Position numbers and translations under genes: made by a program. Positions 16,973 to 25,459 of a stretch of DNA of 50,163 nucleotides are shown here, in pieces (positions within the stretch are counted from its first letter, which is position 1; each line of letters opens with the position of its first letter). The notes below the pieces were generated by a model. It did no database searches. It worked only from the letters and a program-made list of their open reading frames with translations, and was not told the origin of the DNA. The DNA lies in NCBI RefSeq assembly GCF_005768555.2, contig NZ_VCHX02000133.1, forward strand, positions 3,491 to 53,653. The letters are read 5' to 3'. Source of the DNA: Streptomyces sporangiiformans. GTDB taxonomy: Bacteria > Actinomycetota > Actinomycetes > Streptomycetales > Streptomycetaceae.

Positions 16973-17734
16973 GTGTTCGGACGTCGCAAGAAGGGCAGTG
17001 CCGCCGAGGACGCGGCGAGCGAGGCCGAGCAGGTCGTCGACGACGTCGACACTGAGGCGGACGACGTAGAGCAGGAGCGCGTACGGCTCGAGCCGGAGCC
17101 GCGCCCCGACGGTCCCTGGGACAGCACGGAGGTCCGCGATCCGGCCGAGGGCCGGGTCGACCTGGGCGGCCTCTTCGTCCCCGGGGTCGACGGCATGGAA
17201 CTGCGCGTGGAGGTCGCCGGCGACGCCATCGTCGCGGCCACCGTGGTGCTGCGGGACAGCGCCGTCCAGCTGCAGGCCTTCGCAGCCCCCAAGCGTGAGG
17301 GCATCTGGGGCGAGGTGCGCGAGGAGATCGCCTCCGGCATCACCCAGCAGGGAGGTGTCATCGACGAGGTCGAAGGCCCGCTCGGCTGGGAGCTGCGCGC
17401 CCAGGTGCCGGTGCAGCTGCCGGACGGGACCGGCGGCTTCCAGGTCGTACGGTTCATCGGGGTGGACGGCCCTCGCTGGTTCCTGCGCGGAGTGATCTCC
17501 GGGCAGGGCGCGGTGCAGCCGCAGGCCGCCGGGCTGCTCGAGCAGATCTTCCGGGACACCGTGGTCGTCCGCGGTGACGGCCCGATGGCCCCGCGCGACC
17601 CGATCGTGCTGAAGCTGCCGGAGGACGCACAGATGGTCGCCGAGGGTGTCCAGCAGGAGGAGCAGGCAGGTTCGCGCTTCTCCGGCGGCATGGGGCAGCT
17701 GCAGCGCGGACCGGAGATCACCGAGGTGCGGTAG
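16973..17734 (+). CDS. DUF3710 family protein
   Basis: The 253-residue protein begins with a basic start (FGRRKKGSAAED), then a long acidic segment to about residue 50, followed by a folded domain with VDLGGLFVPGVDGMELRVEV and RWFLRGVISGQGA. This matches actinobacterial DUF3710, usually located directly after dut. It is not membrane-bound. The GTG follows GGAAGGA with 8-nt spacing and lies inside the dut operon. Function is unknown. Confidence 0.88.
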   Translation: MFGRRKKGSAAEDAASEAEQVVDDVDTEADDVEQERVRLEPEPRPDGPWDSTEVRDPAEGRVDLGGLFVPGVDGMELRVEVAGDAIVAATVVLRDSAVQLQAFAAPKREGIWGEVREEIASGITQQGGVIDEVEGPLGWELRAQVPVQLPDGTGGFQVVRFIGVDGPRWFLRGVISGQGAVQPQAAGLLEQIFRDTVVVRGDGPMAPRDPIVLKLPEDAQMVAEGVQQEEQAGSRFSGGMGQLQRGPEITEVR

Positions 17735-17764
17735 CCGCGCGAGGCCGGCAGACACAGCTGGGCA

Positions 17765-17798
17765 CAGAGGGCCGAACCCCCCGGGGTACGGCCCTCTG
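17765..17798 (+). terminator. Terminator of the thioesterase-dut-DUF3710 operon
   Basis: A 10-bp perfect stem (CAGAGGGCCG / CGGCCCTCTG) begins 30 nt after the DUF3710 stop codon, with a 14-nt GC-rich loop. Confidence 0.7.
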
Positions 17799-17996
17799 CG
17801 TTCGCTGCCTCGCGTTCAGGTGGGCTCCGCAGGGGAGAGCTTGAGCCACGGTCCTGACGCCCTCGGCCAAACCCGAGCTGAACCATTGCCGGGCCCGGCG
17901 ACCCGTGCCGATACTGGCGCCCGGCCGACGGGGAGGGCAGCGCATGAGCGCATGTCCGACGGGGAGCGCGAACGGGGCCCGGACGGGGGAGTGCGG

Positions 17997-18698
17997 ATGA
18001 GCCGGAGCGGTACGGTCGCCACCGAGACCATGGTGCGCGTGGAGAACGTCCACCGCTCGTACGGGAGCGGAGCCACCGCCGTACACGCCCTGCGCGGTGT
18101 CTCCTTCGACGTGCCCCGAGGGGAACTCGTCGCGCTCAAGGGCCGTTCGGGGTCCGGGAAGACAACGCTCCTGAACCTCGTCGGCGGCCTCGACGAGCCG
18201 GACGAGGGACGGATCACCGTCGACGGGCTCGACCTGTCCGGGCTCGGCGAGGACGGGCTGCTGGAGCTGCGCCGGGACCGTATCGGATTCGTCTTCCAGT
18301 CCTTCGGGCTCATCCCGATCCTGACGGCCGCCGAGAACGTGGGCGTACCGATGCGGCTGCGCCGGGCCGCGCCGCGCCTGCGTGAGGAACGCGTCGAGCT
18401 GCTGCTCTCCCTCGTCGGCCTCGCCGACCACGCGGCGCAGCGGCCCGGCGAGCTCTCCGGCGGGCAACAGCAGCGCGTGGCCATCGCCCGCGCCCTCGCC
18501 AACAACCCCTCGCTCCTCATCGCCGACGAGCCCACCGGTCAGCTCGACGCCGAGACCGGCATCGCCGTGATGGAGCTGCTGCGCGCGGTCGTCCGCAGCG
18601 AGCGTGTCACCGCGCTCGTCGCCACGCATGACGCGGCTCTCCTGGACCTGGCCGACCGGGTCCTGGAGCTGAGCGACGGCGAGATCGTGGAGCACTGA
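17997..18698 (+). CDS. ABC transporter ATP-binding protein (LolD/MacB-type), no adjacent permease
   Basis: The 233-residue ATPase has Walker A GRSGSGKTTLLN (about 47), Q-loop FVFQSFGLIP (about 98), signature LSGGQQQRVAIARAL (about 150), Walker B LLIADEPTGQLD (about 173) and a switch His in VATHD. This sequence type normally powers FtsX-like permeases. No permease gene adjoins it, so it is an orphan ATPase or works with a distant partner. The start is the ATG at 17997, which follows GGGGGAG; an open frame extends upstream. A response-regulator gene follows on the same strand 171 bp later. Confidence 0.9.
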   Translation: MSRSGTVATETMVRVENVHRSYGSGATAVHALRGVSFDVPRGELVALKGRSGSGKTTLLNLVGGLDEPDEGRITVDGLDLSGLGEDGLLELRRDRIGFVFQSFGLIPILTAAENVGVPMRLRRAAPRLREERVELLLSLVGLADHAAQRPGELSGGQQQRVAIARALANNPSLLIADEPTGQLDAETGIAVMELLRAVVRSERVTALVATHDAALLDLADRVLELSDGEIVEH

Positions 18699-18753
18699 GT
18701 GCGGGCCTCGACGGCGCGCGGGGGAGCACAGACGTCATAGGACCGGGTGTACT

Positions 18754-18824
18754 GACGGCTCGTGCCGTCGTCGAGCGCTCAGGGCGCCCGCAGACCTCGC
18801 AGGCCCCGCAGTCCCCGCAGGGCA
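18754..18824. repeat. Small hairpin and 9-bp tandem repeat between ABC gene and response regulator
   Basis: GACGGC-TCGT-GCCGTC (18754-18769) can fold as a weak terminator. From 18789 to 18824 a 9-bp unit, CGCAGNCCC, is repeated four times with changes. Confidence 0.45.
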
Positions 18825-18869
18825 CGCGCGGTCGCCGCACGTACGCTGATATTCGGAAAGGCAGGCCTC

Positions 18870-19580
18870 ATGACCCGCGTCCTCGTGGTCGACGACGAGC
18901 CGCAGACCGGCCGAGCCCTCGTGAGCTACCTGGAGGCGCGCGAGTACGAGGTGGACGTGGCCGCCGACGGCGCCACCGGGCTCCGGCTCGCGGCCGCCCG
19001 CAACCCCGACGTGATCGTGCTCTCCCTGGGACTGCCCGACATGGACGGCGTCGAGGTGCTCAGGGAGCTGCGGGGCCGGACGCGCGCACCGATTCTCGTG
19101 CTGTCGGCCCGGAGCTCCTCCGACGAGAAGGCCGAGGCCCTGGACGCCGGCGCCGACGACTACGTCACCAGACCCTTCGACATGGACGCGCTGCTCGCCC
19201 TGCTGGGAGCCGTCGTTCGTCGGGCCGAGCCCACCGAGCCCACCCAGGGCGGCGTGGGCGGCGACGGCAGCGAGGACGAGGTGATCGTGGAGACCGAGGA
19301 GTTCACCGTCGACCTGGCCGCCAAGAAGGTCGACCGGGCCGGCCGCGACGTGCGGCTGACACCCACGGAATGGCACCTCCTGGAGGTGCTGGTGCGCAAC
19401 ACGGGCCGCCTGGTCGGCCAGAAGCAACTGCTCCAGGAGGTCTGGGGACCCTCGTACGGCACCGAGAGCAACTACCTGCGCGTGTACATGGCCCAGCTGC
19501 GCCGCAAGCTGGAGGCCGACCCGTCGCATCCGCGGCACTTCATCACGGAGCCGGGGACGGGGTACCGATTCGAGCGTTAG
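18870..19580 (+). CDS. Atypical KdpE/OmpR-type response regulator lacking the phospho-acceptor Asp
   Basis: The 236-residue protein has a receiver fold (residues 1-120) and an OmpR-type winged helix (about 150-232: LTPTEWHLLEVLV, NYLRVYMAQLRRKLE), closest to KdpE. The acidic pair VVDDEP is kept, but the phospho-acceptor position reads VIVLSLGLPDMDG, with Ser in place of Asp, and the usual Lys of the DDYxxKPF motif is Arg (DDYVTRPFD). It is therefore probably not controlled by standard phosphorylation. No kinase gene adjoins it. The ATG at 18870 is within the family alignment; upstream open frame is not. It probably still binds DNA. Confidence 0.88.
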   Translation: MTRVLVVDDEPQTGRALVSYLEAREYEVDVAADGATGLRLAAARNPDVIVLSLGLPDMDGVEVLRELRGRTRAPILVLSARSSSDEKAEALDAGADDYVTRPFDMDALLALLGAVVRRAEPTEPTQGGVGGDGSEDEVIVETEEFTVDLAAKKVDRAGRDVRLTPTEWHLLEVLVRNTGRLVGQKQLLQEVWGPSYGTESNYLRVYMAQLRRKLEADPSHPRHFITEPGTGYRFER

Positions 19581-19587
19581 TTCCAGG

Positions 19588-19619
19588 GGTACGTACCTGT
19601 CAGATGCCCCCGGTACGCT
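19588..19619 (+). promoter_or_regulatory. Putative leaderless promoter of the OB-fold gene
   Basis: TACGCT (19614-19619) lies 6 nt before the ATG at 19626, suggesting a leaderless mRNA. The perfect 10-bp palindrome GGTACGTACC (19588-19597) sits where a regulator could contact the -35 region. Confidence 0.35.
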
Positions 19620-19625
19620 TCAGAC

Positions 19626-20024
19626 ATGAGTGCTGTTCCTCGTTCCCAAAAGCCGGCGGGCCGGTTCCGGCGCATGATCGACCGGCTCTCCTCGTCGCAG
19701 GAGGACCTGGAGTCCGAGGAACTGCGCGAGGATGCCGAGACAGCTGGATGTACGCGCATCGGTGACGCTCATGACCGACAGATAGTCACCGTTACTGGTA
19801 CCTTGCGCACGGTCACCCTGCGCCCGAGGGCTGGTGTCCCGGCCCTGGAGGCCGAGCTGTTCGACGGTTCGGCCGCGCTGGACGTGGTGTGGCTGGGCAG
19901 GCGCTCCATCGTGGGAATAGAGCCGGGGCGCAAGCTGATCGCATCGGGCCGGATCTCCATGAGCCGCGGCCGCCGGGTGCTGTTCAATCCGAAATACGAA
20001 CTCAGACCCCTCGGACGGGAGTAG
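19626..20024 (+). CDS. OB-fold nucleic acid-binding protein
   Basis: The 132-residue protein has a basic N-terminal stretch (PAGRFRRMIDRL), an acidic linker and a C-terminal OB-fold (about residues 48-130) with VTVTGTLRTVTLRPRAGVPA and ALDVVWLGRRSIVGIEPG. The RecG/AspRS-like OB-fold predicts binding to single-stranded nucleic acid. The stop is 3 nt before the DUF3159 start, so the genes are coupled. Exact role unknown. Confidence 0.85.
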   Translation: MSAVPRSQKPAGRFRRMIDRLSSSQEDLESEELREDAETAGCTRIGDAHDRQIVTVTGTLRTVTLRPRAGVPALEAELFDGSAALDVVWLGRRSIVGIEPGRKLIASGRISMSRGRRVLFNPKYELRPLGRE

Positions 20025-20027
20025 CCG

Positions 20028-20789
20028 GTGACGTCACTCGACAAGCCGACCGAAGACGCTCAGCGGGATTCGCGGGCGGTGACCGAGGCCGCGCTGTTCG
20101 AGGCGTTCGGCGGTCTGCGGGGCATGATCGAGACAGTCCTGCCGGGTCTGCTCTTCGTCACGATCTACACGATCAACAAGGACCTGCACTCGTCGGCCAT
20201 CGCTGCCCTCGGTGTCTCCCTGCTGCTCGTCGTGGTCCGCCTGATCATGAAGGACACCGTCAAGCACGCCTTCAGCGGCGTCTTCGGCGTGGCCTTCGGC
20301 GTGGTCTTCGCGATGATGACCGGCAACGCGAAGGACTTCTACCTGCCGGGCATGCTCTACACCCTCGGCCTGGGCCTCGCGTACATCATCACGACGCTCG
20401 CCGGTGTCCCGCTGATCGGCCTGATCCTCGGCCCGGTCTTCAAGGAGAACCTCTCCTGGCGCACGCGCAACCCGGGCCGCAAGGCGGCGTACGCGAAGGC
20501 GAGTTGGGCCTGGGGCCTGATCCTGCTCGCCAAGTGCGCGATCCTCTTCCCGCTGTACTGGTGGGCCGACACCACCCAGCTCGGCTGGGTCCTGGTCGCT
20601 CTGAAGATCCCGCCCTTCCTGCTCGCCGTCTACCTCACCTGGGTCTTCCTCGCCAAGGCGCCCGCGCCGATCGACGTGTTCGCGGAGATGGAGGCGGCGG
20701 AGAAGGCCGAGGAGGAGCGCGAGAGCAGGAGCACGGCCGACACGACCGGCTCGACCGACACGGGCGGCGCGAAGCACCGCAAGCCGTAG
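20028..20789 (+). CDS. DUF3159 family membrane protein
   Basis: The 253-residue integral membrane protein has about six hydrophobic segments between residues 38 and 215 and a charged, low-complexity C-terminal tail (EMEAAEKAEEERESRS). It matches actinobacterial DUF3159 (FEAFGGLRGMIETVLPGLLF; NPGRKAAYAKASWAWGLI), usually paired with the OB-fold gene as here. The GTG start is 3 nt after the OB-fold gene stop. Function is unknown. Confidence 0.88.
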   Translation: MTSLDKPTEDAQRDSRAVTEAALFEAFGGLRGMIETVLPGLLFVTIYTINKDLHSSAIAALGVSLLLVVVRLIMKDTVKHAFSGVFGVAFGVVFAMMTGNAKDFYLPGMLYTLGLGLAYIITTLAGVPLIGLILGPVFKENLSWRTRNPGRKAAYAKASWAWGLILLAKCAILFPLYWWADTTQLGWVLVALKIPPFLLAVYLTWVFLAKAPAPIDVFAEMEAAEKAEEERESRSTADTTGSTDTGGAKHRKP

Positions 20790-20817
20790 CGGCGGTCACG
20801 CCCGGGCCGGCCCCTGG

Positions 20818-20878
20818 ACGCGCACGCACCGGCCCCGGGACGCGCAGGCACCGGCCCCGGGACGCGCACGCACGGGCC
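20818..20878. repeat. 22-bp tandem repeat, about 2.8 copies
   Basis: Units start at 20818, 20840 and 20862 and differ by single bases; each begins ACGCGCACGCACC. The array lies after the DUF3159 gene and before the VOC remnant and UvrA-like gene. It may mark an insertion boundary or simply be slippage in GC-rich DNA. Confidence 0.75.
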
Positions 20879-21006
20879 TTCGCGATCGGCTGCTCGTCGC
20901 TGGGGCACCTTCAGCACTCGCTTCTCCGAGCTGGTCGGAAACAGGTGACCAGACAGATCAGGATTCGAGAAGCGCGGCACCCCGGGCCGCCGCTAGCGTG
21001 ACCGCC

Positions 21007-21096
21007 ATGGACATCACCCTTCACGCGGGCTCTTTCCCGGTGGCCACCGTCACCGACCCCGACGGCAACGCCCTCGGGCTGCTTCAGGACCGATGA
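21007..21096 (+). pseudogene. Internally deleted VOC/glyoxalase gene remnant (29 codons)
   Basis: A short open frame starts MDITLHAG, the usual first residues of a VOC protein often located beside this UvrA-like gene in Streptomyces. It jumps directly to VTDPDGNALGL, the usual last strand of a VOC domain. The roughly 100 intervening residues are missing, so this looks like an in-frame internal deletion. A TAGCGT -10-like box lies 7 nt upstream of the ATG and the stop overlaps an ATG of the next open frame (ATGA). It cannot encode a working VOC fold. Confidence 0.6.
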
Positions 21097-21134
21097 TCAC
21101 ACCGGCTTCGCCCCGTGGAACAAATGGAGACACG

Positions 21135-23525
<2,391 letters not shown>

Positions 23526-23530
23526 CCGAG

Positions 23531-23606
23531 GCCATCGCGGACACCGCAAGCCATCGCGGACACCGCAAGCCCTCGCGAACACCGCAAGCCCTCGCGGAGA
23601 CCGCAA
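23531..23606. repeat. 19-bp tandem repeat, four copies
   Basis: Four contiguous 19-bp units (starting 23531, 23550, 23569, 23588) have the form GCCNTCGCGGACACCGCAA with few changes. The array begins 6 nt after the UvrA-like gene stop and is followed directly by the long palindrome. Confidence 0.85.
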
Positions 23607-23617
23607 GACGAGTCCCC

Positions 23618-23667
23618 TTACGACGTTGGGGGCGCCCGGAGATCTCCGGGCGCCCCCAACGTCGTAA
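23618..23667. terminator. 50-bp perfect palindrome, bidirectional terminator
   Basis: The two 25-nt halves are exact reverse complements with no spacer (each half from TTACGACG to CCCGGAGA), centred between 23642 and 23643. As RNA it can fold into a stem of more than 20 bp. It lies between the convergent UvrA-like and TrkA genes, 15 nt from the TrkA stop, so it probably ends transcription from both sides. Confidence 0.85.
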
Positions 23668-23682
23668 AGAACCAGGAGCCGG

Positions 23683-24360
23683 CTAGCTCACCGCGTCCTC
23701 CCGGCGCACCGACAGCAGGTCCTCCAGTTGCTCCTCGCGGGCCTGGGCGGCCACGAAGAGGAGTTCGTCGCCGGCTTCCAGGGAGTCGTCCCGGCTGGGG
23801 GTGAGGACACGAGTGCCGCGGATGATGGTGACCAGCGAGGTGTCCTCGGGCCACTCGACGTCGCCGACCCGGGTGCCCGCCAGGGCGGACTCCGGCGGGA
23901 GCGTCAGCTCGACCAGGTTGGCGTCGCCGTGGCTGAAGCGGAGCAGCCGGACGAGGTCGCCGACGCTGACCGCCTCCTCGACCAGGGCCGACATCAGACG
24001 CGGGGTGGAGACGGCGACGTCGACGCCCCAGGACTCGTTGAACAGCCACTCGTTCTTGGGGTTGTTGACGCGAGCGACGACCCGCGGGACCCCGTACTCG
24101 GTCTTGGCGAGCAGGGAGACGACCAGGTTCACCTTGTCGTCCCCCGTCGCGGCGATCACCACGTTGCAGCGCTGCAGGGCTGCCTCGTCCAGCGAGGTGA
24201 TCTCACAGGCGTCGGCGAGCAGCCACTCCGCCTGTGGTACGCGCTCGACCGAGATCGCGGTCGGAGCCTTGTCGATCAGCAGGACCTCGTGCCCGTTCTC
24301 CAGCAGCTCGCCCGCGATCGAGCGGCCCACCGCACCGGCACCGGCAATGGCGACCCTCAT
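23683..24360 (-). CDS. TrkA/RCK potassium-channel or transporter regulatory protein (second of pair)
   Basis: The 225-residue cytoplasmic protein has an N-terminal RCK_N (TrkA-N) Rossmann domain starting MRVAIAGAGAVGRSIAGEL, with the acidic NAD-ribose residue in LLIDKAP, and a C-terminal RCK_C domain (about 140-215: LVELTLPPESALAGTRV). Such proteins gate potassium uptake in response to nucleotides. Its ATG shares one base with the stop of the upstream RCK gene (TGATG), so the two are translationally coupled and probably form a hetero-oligomer. Confidence 0.9.
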   Translation of the reverse strand: MRVAIAGAGAVGRSIAGELLENGHEVLLIDKAPTAISVERVPQAEWLLADACEITSLDEAALQRCNVVIAATGDDKVNLVVSLLAKTEYGVPRVVARVNNPKNEWLFNESWGVDVAVSTPRLMSALVEEAVSVGDLVRLLRFSHGDANLVELTLPPESALAGTRVGDVEWPEDTSLVTIIRGTRVLTPSRDDSLEAGDELLFVAAQAREEQLEDLLSVRREDAVS

Positions 24361-25028
24361 CAGTGACCGCCCTCCTCAGGACCCTCGGCGAACGACGCCT
24401 CGACCTTCTCGACATCGTCCGTACGCATCATCACGTGCACCAGATCGCCTTCCTGGAGCACCGTCTGTGAAGTCGGCAGAATCGCCTCGCCCAGCCGGGT
24501 GAGGAAGGCGACGCGCACGCCGGTCTCCTCCTGGAGCCTGCTGATCCGCTGGCCCACCCACATCGTCGACGCGTGCACCTCGGCGAGCTGCACCCCGCCC
24601 GTGGGGTCGCGCCACAGCGGCTCGGCACCCGACGGGAGCAGCCGGCGCAGCATCTGGTCGGCGGTCCAGCGGACGGTGGCGACGGTGGGGATGCCGAGGC
24701 GCTGGTAGACCTCTGCACGGCGTGGGTCGTAGATGCGCGCCGCGACGTTCTCGATGCCGAACATCTCGCGGGCCACCCGGGCGGCGATGATGTTCGAGTT
24801 GTCGCCGCTGGAGACGGCGGCGAACGCGCCGGCCTCCTCGATACCCGCCTCGCGCAGGGTGTCCTGGTCGTAGCCGACTCCGGTGACGCGACGGCCGCCG
24901 AATCCGGAGCCCAGGCGTCGGAAGGCGGTGGGGTCCTGGTCGACCACGGCAACCGTGTGCCCCTGTTGCTCCAGGGTCTGGGCGAGAGCGGAACCCACTC
25001 TTCCGCAGCCCATGATGACGATGTGCAC
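24360..25028 (-). CDS. TrkA/RCK potassium-transport regulatory protein (first of pair)
   Basis: The 222-residue protein has RCK_N (MHIVIMGCGRVGSALAQTLEQ, acidic residue in VAVVDQDP) and RCK_C (about 145-215: QLAEVHASTMWVGQRI). It is the first gene of a two-gene operon with the other RCK protein. It lies divergent from a KimA-like permease gene, suggesting that the RCK pair controls that potassium importer. RCK_C domains bind c-di-AMP in some bacteria; that is only a possibility here. Confidence 0.9.
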   Translation of the reverse strand: MHIVIMGCGRVGSALAQTLEQQGHTVAVVDQDPTAFRRLGSGFGGRRVTGVGYDQDTLREAGIEEAGAFAAVSSGDNSNIIAARVAREMFGIENVAARIYDPRRAEVYQRLGIPTVATVRWTADQMLRRLLPSGAEPLWRDPTGGVQLAEVHASTMWVGQRISRLQEETGVRVAFLTRLGEAILPTSQTVLQEGDLVHVMMRTDDVEKVEASFAEGPEEGGH

Positions 25029-25459
25029 GACCGTCCTTCCGGTGTGAATGGATGCAGCTCAGGTTCAGGGTCTCAGACCAACGCCCAAGCTTCACATGCG
25101 CGGTCCACAGAGGGCACCCCTGTGCACGGTCGCCCATGGCACACGTCCCTCGCGGTCTTTCGGTGGTCGGCGACGCCGCCGACGAGCTCCGCGACGCCAT
25201 GTGGGCAATTTGGCATGCGGCCATCCCCATCAATCTCAACGAAAGTTGCAAAAGGGGGCAAAATGTAGGGCTTGGTCATCTGGGCATGCGGACCTTCCCG
25301 GCCATGGAATCCGACCTTCCCGGTGGTGGATTCCGCGGGACCACCGGTCTCGAGTTCGGTCGGAGGGCGGATCATGAGGGACTCCGCCACCGGCTCCGGC
25401 GGAGTCGACCGTGGGGGGAGGGTGGGCGGCCTCCCTCGCGAACGCTTACGATCCTCTGC
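25029..25459. other. Divergent intergenic region between RCK pair and KimA-like permease
   Basis: The 431 bp hold no convincing gene. GACCTTCCCGG is repeated at 25291-25301 and 25313-25323, and GGAATCC (25306-25312) forms an inverted repeat with GGATTCC (25328-25334). A -10-like box TACGAT (25447-25452) sits 7 nt before the permease GTG, indicating a leaderless mRNA. I looked for a ydaO-type c-di-AMP riboswitch and saw no recognisable core. Confidence 0.4.

Noticed and set aside
25029..25459. Possible ydaO-type c-di-AMP riboswitch before the KimA-like gene
   Set aside because: No recognisable conserved core was seen, and a -10-like box 7 nt before the GTG suggests a leaderless mRNA. A covariance-model search would be decisive.
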